Shown in pieces: positions 33,540 to 45,059 of a DNA stretch of 64,000 nt. How positions within the stretch are numbered: position 1 is the first letter of the stretch; every line of letters begins with the position of its first letter. The position numbers and the translations under genes are program-made. The notes below the pieces were generated by a model that was not told the origin of the DNA, made no database searches, and was given only the letters and a program-made list of their open reading frames with translations. The stretch is from Fistularia commersonii (taxonomy: Eukaryota; Chordata; Actinopteri; Syngnathiformes; Fistulariidae): contig JBBMNZ010000003.1 in NCBI GenBank assembly GCA_037954325.1, positions 2,500,965-2,564,964 of the forward strand. Direction: 5' to 3'.

Positions 33540-35025
33540 GTTGGTACTTCTGTTCATAAAAGAAAAAGCCACAATGGTCAATAAAATAATTTCAAGCTGA
33601 CAAAATTGATAATAAACAAATTTGACTAAAAATAAACAAGTGACAACGGGACATTGCCTTTTAAATGCGGCTACGCAGAATAATTTTAAAAAAAGCAAAC
33701 TAAAGAAACAGGCTTAGACAAAAATGATGACACCCCTAGAAAAAAGATGAAAAATAATGTGTCCATTGGTACATGCTAAGCTAAGACGTGTCCGCTAATT
33801 TTGATACAGATGTCTTCAAACTTGTAGTCTGTCAGTCTGCCTATTTAAAGCGTGGCAAGTACATGGTGTGTAACCACTCCGAGCAAAGAGAAGAAAAAGC
33901 CAAGGAAGGAGTCGTCATCTTCCAAGAAGGAAATTTGAAACAAGAAAAAGCTACAAGACCATTTCCAGGCAGCTTGGCGTTCCTGTAACCACATATTATT
34001 CAGACGTTTAAGGACTGTAACCAACCTCTGGACGTTGTCGCGGGGGAAAAATTGATGGCGAATTGAAGGGACAGACACCGTTGTGGTAACCAAAGAGCCC
34101 GGAACAATCTCCAAGAGGAATTGAAGGTGAACCCCAAGGTCAAGGTACATCAGTGTCAGATCGCACCATCTGTCACTGTTTTTAGCCAAAATAGACACCC
34201 AAGGAGGACCAATGTTGAAGGCAAATCATAAAAAAAGCGGGACTGGAATATGCCACAATGCATATTGACAAGCCACAAACCTTCTGGGAGAATTTCCTTT
34301 GGACAGATGAGACATAACTCAAGCTTTTTTGGCAAGGCACAGAAGCTCTATGTTCACAAAGGAAAAAAAAAAAAAATTGAAGCATACCAAGAAAAGCACA
34401 CCATCCCTTCTGGGGATGGTGTGCTTTGAAACTGTGCAGAGTTGAAGGAAATCTCAAGACAATCAAGGCATTCTGGAGCGAAATGCGCTGCTTAGTATCA
34501 GAAAGCTTGGTATTAGTCGCGAGTCGTGGGCCTGCCGACAAGAAAATGACCCAAAACACCAAAGAATGGCTAAGAGCAAAATATTGGACTTCTTCTGAAG
34601 TGGCTCTCTGGGAGCCCAGATCTAAATCCAAACTTCTTGCAGGATCTGAAACATGCCGTCTGGAGGAGACGTCCTTCAAACCTGGCAAAACCTCGGACAA
34701 CCGGAACAGTTTGCTTAAAACGAGTGGCCCAGAAAACATGTTGACGGGTGCAGAAGTTTCTTTGAACGTTACACAAATCATTGAGTTGCGGTGATCGCCT
34801 CGAAAGGTTATGCAACAGAATATTAAGTTAGGGTACCACCAATTTTTTGTCCAGGCCAGTTTCATAATTTTTTTTTTTTTTTTTTTAATTATTCTGTTGA
34901 AGAACAATTCAAAAGCGATGAGTGATTGTCATTGGCTGTTTTTTTGCATTCTTTTTAATTTATTGTCACTTTTTACAGTTATTTCGGCGACCATTGCGTG
35001 ATTTTTTTTTTTTTTTGTGAGAAAC
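33540..35025 (+). mobile_element. Decayed Tc1-like transposon with long inverted repeats
   Basis: The left region (33540-33735) is the approximate reverse complement of the right region (about 34830-35025). The inner termini pair as GGCTTAGACAAAAATGATG at 33711 and CCACCAATTTTTTGTCCAGGCC ending at 34857. The outer blocks pair as AGCCACAATGGTCAATAAAAT at 33568 and ATTTCGGCGACCATTGCGTGATT near 34981. Inverted repeats of around 190 bp fit the IR/DR-type Tc1 group. Between them lies a broken transposase gene. Boundaries are approximate because of divergence. Confidence 0.85.
33850..34790 (+). pseudogene. Tc1-like DDE transposase pseudogene
   Basis: No long frame survives. The stretch at 34282-34314 still reads FWENFLWTDET, the peptide around the second catalytic Asp of Tc1 transposases. 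The DNA at 34445-34500 and 34550-34680 follows the order of the C-terminal half (LKTIKAFW, NDPK, an LNPNF-like remnant of the third catalytic region) with frameshifts and a missing block near 34408. A TAA directly after TDET and several indels disable it. A 241-codon ORF on the opposite strand is an antisense shadow. Confidence 0.85.
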
Positions 35026-35425
35026 AATTATTTCCATGTGCGTTTCTACAGATTATAGAAATGACTGATATGTTTTAATTCCAACAAACCGATATATTGT
35101 ACATACCGGCGTACCAGTATGCGTGAATATATGCCACTAGAGCAGCAAAATAATGAAACTGGCCAATTAGATTAGCTGTACTCCATTCTCTTGAGTGTTG
35201 GCCTTGTATTTTTGTTAAATTAGTCACTGAAAAGAAGAATGAAGGACGTTTTTCGAAATATATCACTTTCAAGGATAAAATATATTCCACTTCTCCTCCT
35301 CTCGTACGTTCCCTACAATTTAGACTAATCCATTCTTCAAACCCTTCGAGGAAACAGACAGCGGGGGAAATCAGGTAAGTGTGTTTTCTTGAAATTTTTT
35401 TTTTTGCGCCAGTATAGAAATGTAG
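35026..35425. other. Unique sequence with an exon-like 51-bp interval
   Basis: Non-repetitive. 35324-35374 lies between a pyrimidine-rich acceptor-like CTACAATTTAG and a perfect donor-like CAG|GTAAGT, and is open in two frames. It is not enough to call a gene. Confidence 0.3.
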
Positions 35426-35452
35426 GTGTGTGTGTGTGTGTGTGTGTGTGTG
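35426..35452 (+). repeat. (GT)n microsatellite
   Basis: About 13 GT units. Confidence 0.97.
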
Positions 35453-36636
35453 AGGGAGGATGAAACAAGGCCCAATTCTCAAGTGAGCCTATGGATTTTC
35501 TGTGCAGGATGTAATTTAAACTGCTTCTCCGTCTCCTCGTCCCCTGTTTGCAGCCTCGCTTTCCTCCAGAAAACCGAGTTCCCGTTAAGGATGCGCGACT
35601 TGGTGAGCGTCAACATTTGTTGTTTGCATGCAAGTGAGAAGTTTTACGAGATATACTTGTTAAGTAACGGTGGAAGCTGCCGGAAAGGCTAAATAAATAC
35701 TCTCGTGAGTCTCGTTCAGACAGTCTCCACCCAAACAAATACTAACTTGACTTCTCTCCAGTCCAGCAATGATCGACGCTTGAAGTTTATCTGTGTTGGA
35801 CATTTTCATGTCCAGGAATTGATTAGCATCGATAGAACTTCTTGCCAAAAAGAGCCTCTTTGTACCAGTGAACTGAACGTAATGATTTTTTCGCACGGGT
35901 TTATTCAATGTCATTGTGTGAAGAATCTATAAATGGTACAAAAAAACAGAAATGTGTGTGTGCAAGGGTATGTTTTTAATGTATAAAACAATATTAGGAT
36001 TCCAGCTTCACCTGTTATTTAACTGTTCATCTTGTTCGTAACCTACGAAAGCTTTGACGATTCTACAGAAACAATAGGCGTCTGTTTTTGGGAACCTATA
36101 ATAAAGGCTGGAAGGCTTTTGAATCGTCTTGTGTCTCTCAGACGTTTTACATCTTATTGTTATTTCATTTTATCTTATTTTCTTATAAAGCTGTTAAAGC
36201 TTACTGAGATTCTGGAGTTCCAAAAAGCCTCTGCAATGCAGGGCGATCTTCACCGGCTCTCCGACATCATAACATTTCTCGAGCTTTCACACAATATTCA
36301 TTTTTCGCGATCCATTATCGGTATATCGGTTAAACGTTTAACTGGTAGATTTTATATAGTGATATCTTCAGGGAGATCCAGTGTGGGTGGAATGTGAGAA
36401 GGGCAGAGACATGAAGACTCACCGGGTCTGGAGAAACGTTCCCCAGAGATGAAGAACCTTTCGAGGAAATCAATGCATTCTGCCACAGGAACGGGGCCAA
36501 ATTGAGTTGTGGGTAAATTACTTTATCCTTCAAAATGCCCTTGCTTGGTGAGACGAGCCTTTATTGGTCGAGTAGTCAAAGTGTATCATTTCAGCCCACA
36601 TTTTTACAAATCTGGAGCGACTAATAAAGCCTGCAG
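35453..36636. other. Unique-looking intergenic sequence
   Basis: Contains an exon-like interval at 35554-35602 (acceptor-like CCCCTGTTTGCAG, donor-like GTGAGC). A 121-codon ORF at 36032-36397 (+) is unrecognised. No repeat ends until the hAT terminus at 36637. Confidence 0.35.
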
Positions 36637-37343
36637 CAGGGCTGCTCAATACATCGATCGCAAAGGTAATACTGGGAGATCGCATGATATTTAAAAAAAA
36701 TAAAAAATAGACGTCAGCCTATCATCCATCTACTTGACTGATATACGGGGAATCTGATTTTTTCTGCAGAAACACGGCGCGAAGTGCAGCAAAGCTAACA
36801 AACCAGTCAACAAGTTATCTCCGATTTTTAGCCTTGTTTTTTTTTTTTCTTAAACTTAAGAAAGGGTATAAAATGAATTGGGGAGCCGGATCAAGTAAGA
36901 AGACAAAAACCGAATAGGGGGGAGGACCTATTTTTCAGTATGACATCACAATACTAAAGAAGGGTAATGTGGAGCGGCGTTTTCGGACCGTTTGTGGAAA
37001 AATACGACACGGACGTCCCGCCAAAAAAGCGAGCTGAGAAACAGAAATGTGAAGAAACTAAAATCCCAGATGTCCGGACAGCGGTCACTTTTCACACAAC
37101 ATACTTCAAAAGCGAAAGTCGCAACCGGACTATGATTTAATTCAGTGCAAGTCATCAGAGTGAACTTGGGTCATGACAAAAAATGTGCATATTTATTTTG
37201 TGTTGTGCAATATTGACTCATGCAAGGTACATAAACATACATTGTACATATACAGAATGTTTTGTATTTTTTGTTGCAGCAAAATCATTTTGACTTGGTC
37301 ATTTTAAAAGTAGCTCGCATGCTGAAAAAGTGCATCTAGGGTG
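36637..37343 (+). mobile_element. Decayed hAT (Charlie-like) element, internally deleted
   Basis: The left end CAGGGCTGCTCAATACATCG and the right-side phrase AAAAGTAGCTCGCATGCTG, then AAAAAGTG match the ends of hAT elements with GTF2IRD2-like transposases as I recall them. Between them lie about 700 bp with a broken transposase start. The right terminus is eroded and no target duplication is visible, so the end coordinate is approximate. Confidence 0.7.
36873..37140 (+). pseudogene. N-terminal remnant of a GTF2IRD2-like hAT transposase
   Basis: From the ATG at 36873 the frame reads MNWGAGSSKKTKTE and then hits a TAG at 36915-36917. Further on it gives LKKGNVERRFRTVCGK, the segment after the BED-finger cysteines in this family. 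The two cysteines themselves and the rest of the protein are absent. Frameshifts and a TGA follow near 37033. It is clearly inactive. The match is from family memory and should be confirmed by protein search. Confidence 0.65.
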
Positions 37344-38429
37344 TAATATCCTGTATTTAGCAAAGTTAGCCATGAAATCTACAAATTTGTGTTTAAAAGA
37401 AAAGCACATTCAATCAACGTACCAAAAACGAGGCGCCCGTCACAGAGAGCGGTTTTACCGGAGGGAAAAACTCGCAAACATCACGAATCCCATCCTGGGA
37501 CTTTAAACGACGGGACACTGAAGCTGAAACAGGGTGAATTTTCGGTGAAAGCCAATAGCAAACATCGTTTGCTCGAGTGTGACTGTTTCTGAGTACTTTT
37601 AAAATTATACACTCGTTTCTGTTGCCATTACTTCAGAGTTGGTCTGCTGGCCCCATTTCAAGAAGGGGGGTCCCAGAAAACATTTTGCAGAGCGTAAAAC
37701 AGTGTGTTGTCCAGAGGCAGTTCACATTTGAGTCGAGCCCAAAGTAGCGCTTGTATAGAATCCAACAATAGGTAATTACTGTTATCACTGCCCAGCCACA
37801 CCAAAGTCACATGTCCAATCCCTGGAGGTGGGTAGGATTTGCACTTTGGCACCGCACACACACTCGCACACACTCGCACGAGGCCGACCACGACCACGTG
37901 AAAGCTTTCCTTCTTCTAAATGAAATTACCGACCCCTATGCGACATACCTTTCGTCGAATTGAATTGAATTTTAAACAGGGCGCGCAGAACACACTTCAA
38001 GACCTCCGGATTGAAATTGGGATTTTGTTAGAAAGCGTAGCTTTGTTTACTTCTCAGTCGACACTTTACTGAGATGCACTGGATCCCAGAAGGGCTTCAA
38101 GCCGAGTCCACGAGACAAATGGAGCGTTTAAAGAGGTTCAAGATGCCAAGCGTTTATTATCACATCATGTACAAGCGTGGAAACGTCTTTCCTCGTACGG
38201 GTGGTCCTCACTTAACGGTACGTTCCACGGGGACTGTCGTTAAACGGGCGAAACATCGTTTCTACCGTTCTACCGAAACCTCTTCACCAAGCACTACCCA
38301 ACTAATCATCCCCCCCCCCCCCGATAAAAAAAAAAAAAAAAAAACGAAGAAATGAATGTATGTATGTGGTTCTGAGATGGCTATTTGGTTGAGTGGTCAC
38401 TTCTGACTTCTGACTACTGGTACTTTGGA
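37344..38429. other. Intergenic, no gene seen
   Basis: 38190-38270 contains GGTCCTCACTTAACGGTACG and a CGTTAAACGGG repeat, vaguely like mariner-type ends, but no partner end was found. C-run and A-run occur at 38310-38344. Confidence 0.4.
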
Positions 38430-38500
38430 TTTTTGGTGGCTGAATTGCACTTTGGATAAAAGCGTCTGCCAAATGGCTGGAATGTCATGTAATGCATAAA
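38430..38500 (+). mobile_element. L2-type LINE 3' end fragment
   Basis: CACTTTGGATAAAAGCGTCTG, CCAAATGGCTG and TGTAATG match the 3' end of the L2-type copy at 45430-45485. Only the last 60-70 bp is recognisable. Confidence 0.65.
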
Positions 38501-38812
38501 TATCCTCCATTTGTACCATGCTATTTTACCATTTTTTGTCTTTGATATTTATATTTGCATGAATATAAGCCAGTTCTAAATGCGTACACACTCAAAATTC
38601 CGCGTATTTTAATATTATCGCAAAACCCGTCGCAACTCCGAGTGGTTGTGAAGCGAGGAAATTCCTACTTTCTGATCTGCAAATAGGTCATCTTGAGCAG
38701 GTTATAGTACTCGCCATCGGGGGGCCGTGCACAAATCACAGCTTCATCAACCAAGGAGAGTCTTCAATCTACGTACTGTAATTTCCGTACGATGAGCCGC
38801 AACTTTTTTCAC
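38501..38812. other. Intergenic, nothing recognised
   Basis: Unique-looking spacer between the L2 tail and the TTAA-ended MITE. Confidence 0.4.
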
Positions 38813-39068
38813 TTAACCCTTGTGTTGTCTTGCGGGTCCAAAGTGACCCACTATCATGTTCAGCTGTAGAAAAAACACCGTAACCTATTTTTTTTTCCAA
38901 CTTGAAATTTCATGACTTTTCCTAAAGAGACCCCATAATTAGAAAAAAAATGATACTTCTTTTTTGTTTATGTTTCCATGTGGGCTTTACACCACTAGGG
39001 TACCTGGGTCATTTTTGACCCGTAGGACAAGGGGAGTAAACACGATGTTAAGATCGCACCAGGGTTAA
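38813..39068 (+). mobile_element. TTAA-ended MITE (piggyBac-like), copy 1
   Basis: Flanked by TTAA at 38813-38816 and 39065-39068, reading TTAACCCT inward on the left and AGGGTTAA on the right. An inner inverted pair CTTGCGGGTCCAAAGTGACCC / GGGTCATTTTTGACCCGTAGG adds to the palindromic structure. Non-coding. TTAA target and CCC ends are piggyBac traits. Confidence 0.85.
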
Positions 39069-40769
39069 ACAACAAGCGACTAATATATGGATTTTTTTGG
39101 GGGGGGCTAAAGAGCGTCACGCAGCTACAACATCTATCCTCATCACATCGGACGGATGAAATGACCGGGAAATCTTGAGTCTGTTCAACTCCGACACCGA
39201 AAAAGACGACTTTAACGGTTTTAGTGCGCAGGAGGAAGCCCAAATTAGCGGTCGTCTAGCTGGTGCGGCTTATATTCAGGTGCGCTCAATAGTCCAGAAA
39301 TGACGGTACATTGAACTAGTACAAAGGTCGGTTTTATCAAATACAGTTCTCGAATTCATTACTGTTGCTTGCCTGTTATGCAATCAGCAGCAGCGGGAAA
39401 ATGTCAATCTGACTCTATTAAATAGAGTTTATCTCTTAAATTGAAGATAAAAATTGTATAAAAATACAATTCCAAACACCGACGGCGGACGACGAAACAT
39501 CAACCAACTTCCGTGCTTCGCAATCGCACAAGAGAAAACAGCAGGTCCTGAGAGTGAAACCGACAACATCCCGGTCATAAGCTTGTGTGATTACCAGGCA
39601 GCTGCCGTCCCACATGATCACATCTTAAGTAAAAAGAAAGGACAGCACAGCCTGGAGGCTGCGAAGACACAGGTGACGGGCGCCACGCGTTCGTGACTCG
39701 GTTAAAGTACTCCTAAATCATCCGCAAAATAAAAAACGTGTGATCCGGTGTAAATAAAGCAGTATACTCAGCTGCGAGAACAATAACGCCGTCGGACTTT
39801 GTTTCGGAGCGAAAACAAAACACGCGTCATCCTGATAGTTGCATGAAATGTCAGAAATGTATGTTTTGAAGATGATCGGCGTCTCGCTTCGCAATGTGGA
39901 TTCAATTAAAATGAAGATTTTCACAGTGAGTTTTCCCAAATAATTCAAAGGATTGAAAACTGTCAATTTAATACGTATCGCTTTGAATGTGCAGTTGTAC
40001 ATCAGCGGAATGAAATTAAAAGCTGATATTTTTTTGAAAAAAATTCTGCTAAACAAAGACACAATACTCATAATTAACAGAGAAGGCAATTAATTCATGC
40101 AAATATTATTATTATTATTATTATTGCTTTCAAATGTCGTTCACAAAAACACAATAGATCTGAGTCAGCGTTACCGCCCTTCTTTAACATATAGCTTCGA
40201 TTTGAAATGAATATCTATATATCAGTTTGTAATACAATGAAAAAAGGACCACTGACTTGTAGATAATAAATAAAGAAATCAATAAATGTCTACTGGGGGG
40301 GCATTTGATTAGCAAATTGCCAATTATGACAACATGATAAATGTATAGTACTAAATTACAACTTGGCCCCAAGACACTGCGTGCAGAGTAATTCACTATT
40401 TGCATATGATGACGGCTTGATTTAGCATTTAGACAATTTACCTCCATTTCAGTATGAATAAAAAAGACCTCTGACTGAATAAAACCCTGTAAAGAGTTAA
40501 AATGTTGTGTTTGTGGTCAATATTGAGGCATGCAAGATATTTTTATGTCTTTTCTCATTATTCCAGATTCATGTGATCTGTCTCATGGCAACAAAATGGG
40601 AGATAATTCATTTAATAATAAATTCCTCATGTGTCTCGTTTGCAATATTTAACAACGAAGATAAAAGTATCAGATCTGAGAAAAGCATTGGATTTTTAAC
40701 CCTTTTGCATCGGGGATTAACAATTCAATCCAGGAGAAGTTTACCAACTTAGATGCAATGTTATGAAGT
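39069..40769. other. Intergenic, no gene seen
   Basis: Short (ATT)n at about 40107-40126. ORFs at 39454-39696 (+) and 39718-40089 (-) are unrecognised and unsupported. Confidence 0.4.
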
Positions 40770-41130
40770 GTATCGTCATGGAAACCATCTGAAGCTGCTG
40801 CCCGAGTGGCTGGTGATATCAATCACCCTGCCTTTGCCCAAAAATCAAGGTCAAATGATGCAGTAACGTCTGTAAACACACTGATTGACTTCAAAAGAGC
40901 TCATATTAATCCTTTCAAACAAAGTTCTGGCTGATAAAAATGATCCCGCGACTGTTTTGGCATTCGTTGATTAATAAAAGCAAAACTATCTAAAAGCGGA
41001 AACGGTGATGTACATCTTGAGACACAGTTTTGGGGGTTTTACTGATTTTTCAGTATTTGCTTACAGACGTCAGATGTGTTAAATCAGTCGGGTAAAAACT
41101 GCCCTCTGACTTACCTGGTGCATCACTGTC
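40770..41130. promoter_or_regulatory. Candidate conserved non-coding element
   Basis: Non-repetitive, balanced composition, no ORF. It has clustered motif-like words: GGTGATATCAATCACC (a near-perfect palindrome), GTCTGTAAACACA (forkhead-like), TGATTGACTT and TTCAAACAAAGTTC. Regulatory function is an inference. Confidence 0.3.
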
Positions 41131-43042
41131 AAGTTTTAATTGCATAAAAACGGGATGCAAAATTAGTACGATTTTATTAATAACACATGGAAATAAACAT
41201 AAAACTCATGTCTTTATAAGCTAAATAGATAAATACCTTTATTGTTGTTGTTTTTTTCCTGTTTTTTTTTTTTTTTTTTTACAATATTTACATTTTTTTT
41301 TTCTTTTTTTGCTAACTCCTTTGAGCTATCACACAGTTTTAGTCATTCCGAGGGGAAATTGAAGGCACTGCAGTCGACAGGATGTAGAAGTTCACTCAGG
41401 TTTGAATAGTTCTTATCGCCTCACTGCCCATTTTGGCCCTTCAGCATTTGGACTTCCAATCATTACACTGCTAAGCAAACTCGCTTCCAGTCTTAAAACA
41501 ACAGACCAACTAAAGCTCCGGTTTTCAATGTTTTTTTTTTGTTTGTTTTGTTTTTTTTAATCAAATGCAGCACGTGCACAGTCCAGAGCTTTTGTCCAAT
41601 GCCCAGGGGGTTGTTTTTAATCAAATGTAGAATTATTAAGCTAAGCAATTTGCAGTCTTCTTCCGTAGCACCGAGGGTTACGGTCACTGATGGTTAATTT
41701 AATTGGCATCTGTCTTGTAAAACATAATGCAATGTGCGCTAAAATATCAATATGATGACATCACATTGAATATATTCACATTTTTGCTCATTACTGCCTG
41801 AGTCAGAGGCGACAAAATATATATAAGAAACTTTTCTTTTTATCCTCCTCTTGCCATAACTTGCCGTAAAAACAAACCACGCTGCCTTCCAGGTATTCAA
41901 TTTCAGATAAATATTATTACAAATATATATACTGTGATACTTTCTTATCAAAGTTGCGCTTTCAAATCTGAGCGTACTGTTGTTTTCAGAGTTTTTTTTT
42001 CTCTTTTTTTTACCCCAAGTCTTTACCCATAAATGTTGCAAAGCTGCAATGTGCAACAACAAGCTGTGAGAAAACAGTCAATATCACATAAAAGAAGGAG
42101 CGAGTGTTGTATAAAATCGAAGTACAATCAAATAGAGAAGAAAGTCAAATCACTAGAGAAAAATTACCACAGTAGAAAAGAGAGAGAGGGGGAGAGAGAG
42201 AGAGAGACAGAAATTAAGCTTTGGATATAATAGAGGCAAATAAGAAAGATGCTGATTGAGTTGCGTTCAAACATTGGGGGGAAAAATGAAAAAAAAAACA
42301 GAAAGAAGTAGGAGTGGAGATACAGTTTAAAAAAAAAAAAAAAAAAAGCAAACAGAACCGCAAATGACATAAATGAATAAATAACGTGATGTCAAGAGTT
42401 TTTAATTCCATTACCGCAAACACCGTGACGGATGAGAGCGTGTTACTGTTTGTCCGACGCATCTTATTCCCGTTAATATCTGTCACCGATGTGAAGAAGC
42501 CGGCATTCTTTCCCCGAATCCTCGTTCAACACAACGGCGCCATTGTGCTCCGGACTAATGCCGGCAATCGGGCCGCGGGTCAAGATAATGGGGAATCCAG
42601 GTTAGCAGAAACACGAACACACAAAATATAGAGAGATTTAACCATTTAGGTCGCGTTCAAAGGTGGTCTGAACCACCAGATCACATTTTTTTTTTGTAGT
42701 TTCAATGACGGACCACATAATCTGCTAATTTCCCTTCAACTAAATATCTGGTCATTTACATATCGCTGCAGGCACGTCACAATGACTCGGTGTTTGACGG
42801 GGAAAGAAAAGCCTTTTTTAGTACCCGGTTGGATAGATTACAATGATACCAATGTCTAAATAGCCGGAACCCTCTTAACAAAAGTATAAATATATAAACA
42901 AAATTTTGTAATTAAGGAAATGTCTTGCTGATACTAAGAAACAATTCATTTCTATCATGAACGTAATCTTACTGAGGGCGTTTGCCAACAACTCATACAT
43001 TTGAACTGAAAAGTGAGTCATGGAGTCTGGAGGTAGACATTT
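41131..43042. other. Intergenic with T-runs and a (GA)n patch
   Basis: Poly(T) at 41262-41280 and 41293-41308, GA-rich repeat at 42179-42208, A-run at 42329-42347. Several short ORFs are unrecognised. 42405-42600 has CpGs but no recognised feature. Confidence 0.4.
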
Positions 43043-43560
43043 TAAGATAAGATAAGATAGAATAAGATAAGATAAGATAAGATAAGGTAAGATAAGATAA
43101 GATAAGGTAAGATAAGGTTAGGTAAGATAAGATAAGGTAAGGTAAGATAAGATAAGATAAGATAAGATAAGATAAAATAAGGTAAGGTTAAGTTAGGCTA
43201 GGTTAGGTAAGGTAAGTTAAGGTAAGGTAGAATAAGATAAGATAAGATAAGATAAGGTAAGATAAGGTTAGGTAAGATAAGATAAGGTTAGGTAAGATAA
43301 GATAAGATAAGATAAGGTAAGGTAAGGTAAGGTAAGGTAAGGTAAGGTAAGGTTAGGTTAGGTTAGGTAAGGTAAGGTAAGGTAAGGTAAGGTAAGGTAA
43401 GGTAAGGTAAGGTAAGGTAAGATAAGATAAGATAAGATAAGATAAGATAAGATAAGATAAGATAAGGTTAGGTTAGGTTAGGTTAGGTAAGGTAAGGTAA
43501 GGTAGGATAAGATAAGATAAGATATGATACAATATGATACAATAAGATAAGATAAGATAA
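43043..43560 (-). repeat. Second degenerate pentanucleotide array (GATAA/GGTAA/GGTTA)
   Basis: 518 bp of 5-bp units, with alternating blocks of GATAA, GGTAA and GGTTA. It ends in TATGATACAATATGATAC and GATAA units next to an R1 body at 43561. Architecture is the same as at 28166, but GGGAA units are absent. Confidence 0.97.
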
Positions 43561-43690
43561 TATAAATTTCATTGATCCCTGTAGGGGAAATTTGTAAGCG
43601 TAACAGTTAGAATGCCAAAAAATAAAATAAATATGAATATAAATAGAATTGGAGGGACAGAAGACAGAGGATGGCAAGACATCCATGAAT
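43561..43690 (-). mobile_element. R1 retroposon body, minus strand
   Basis: TTTCATTGATCCCTGTAGGG, GGAAATTTG, AACAGTTAGAATGCC and AAATAAAATAAATATGAAT parallel the 9381 and 28787 copies. The copy is short (5'-truncated) and reads on the minus strand into the array. Confidence 0.8.
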
Positions 43691-44031
43691 AATTTGATTG
43701 AATATCATTATTTTCAAATCAACACAATGACATATAACAGTATTTGATAACATTAATAATGAATATAATCTCTTTGTGAGACGATCTAGGTTTATGGATT
43801 AAGTGGGATGAAGGTGCACAATAAAACCAGCACACACACCTGGAATCTCTTCCTCTTTGGTTGTACATTAAAATGTGTACGACCCGTTTATCAGCTTTGC
43901 CTCCAAACTTCTATTCATTGCAAGCGCAGACGGACAAATGAGAATAAAGTATGGAGAGTCACACATTTCGCACAGAGATATTGAAAGCTCAACATGAGGG
44001 AAAATTAGCTGCTGGTTACTTATTTTTTCTT

Positions 44032-44038
<7 letters not shown>
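43691..44038. other. Intergenic, nothing recognised
   Basis: AT-rich non-coding DNA between R1 and a (CA)n tract. Confidence 0.4.

Positions 44039-44069
<31 letters not shown>
44039..44069 (+). repeat. (CA)n microsatellite
   Basis: About 15 CA units after a CT-rich lead. Confidence 0.97.
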
Positions 44070-44071
<2 letters not shown>

Positions 44072-44154
44072 TGAGTAAACGCCACTCTCTAGATGAAAAG
44101 TGTTGACTAAGCACTGCCCACTCAAAAGGTCGTCACTGTGTCGTCATCGAGCCG

Positions 44155-44198
44155 CACACACACACACACACACACACACCCACACACACACACACACA
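44155..44198 (+). repeat. (CA)n microsatellite
   Basis: About 21 CA units with one CCC interruption. Confidence 0.97.
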
Positions 44199-45059
44199 AA
44201 TCAATTACTGCTTTCATCTACACAGAGTTTTATCCGTCTGAAGAGATATGTCGCTCCGACAATTCATTTGCGTTTTCCCTCTTTCTTCTGAAGTGAAAGA
44301 TAAACAGAGTGACAGTTTATTTCTCACATCATGGACCAAAGACTTGCAACATCAAAATTCTTAACCTACCGAGCTATCAACCCAAAATAAAAAAAAAAAA
44401 AAAAAAAATGCCACTTTAAAACGCATTCCCCCCCCCCCCCTTTTTTTTTTTACTGTCAACAAGGCCTCTCTGGCTGAACAACGTCATCTATCTCGGGCGG
44501 GCGGGCGCAGCAGGGGCGGCCCATTTGTGAACACCTAAACCAGAAATTGATTGAGCGGGCGGTGCTGACAAGCAGCTCTACTCCGAAGAAAAAGAGGTGA
44601 AATCACAAGCAGTTTGTCCCGCACTGTATCACCCGGCTGACCCGCCGGCCGCGGAGTCTATTTGTAACAGTCAGCAGCGGCTTGGCTCTGAAATTAAATC
44701 TTTTTTTTTTTTTTTTTTTTTTTTTGGGGAAAGGCAGAAATGTAAGACCTGTCATTGTATTTCTTCTCTGGGTTTGTGCATCTCAATGAGAGCGTGATGA
44801 GTCTCCGCTGGCGCCGCACGGAGACTTACTCCGCTGAGACGCTGTTGTTTCTTTCGTTTTTTTTTTTTCCCCGTTTCGTATCGGCGGCATTTCCGCGTAA
44901 AGCGCACGGTCGAGCGGTCCGACTTATTACAGGAATGCATTTCTCTCGTAAAGATGATGCACCCGCCATGTGGCGAGACCCTTCGTCGCACCTCCAATTT
45001 GTCTAATGATCGAGTGAGTCCGTTGTTTCTATAACGAAATACATTTCTGACCGAAATGA
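44199..45059. other. Intergenic; GC-moderate block at 44460-44700
   Basis: A-run, C-run and T-run at 44390-44450 and poly(T) at 44702-44725. Between them 44460-44700 is CpG-bearing and non-repetitive (CCTAAACCAGAAATTGATTG and GAGCGGGCGGTGCTGAC). It could be regulatory. No supported ORF. Confidence 0.35.

Noticed and set aside
34182..34907. 241-codon minus-strand ORF
   Set aside because: It is antisense to the Tc1-like transposase remnant, whose plus-strand FWENFLWTDET peptide identifies the true coding strand.
38190..38270. Mariner-type transposon end
   Set aside because: Only one end-like phrase is present and no inverted partner or TA-flanked boundary was found.
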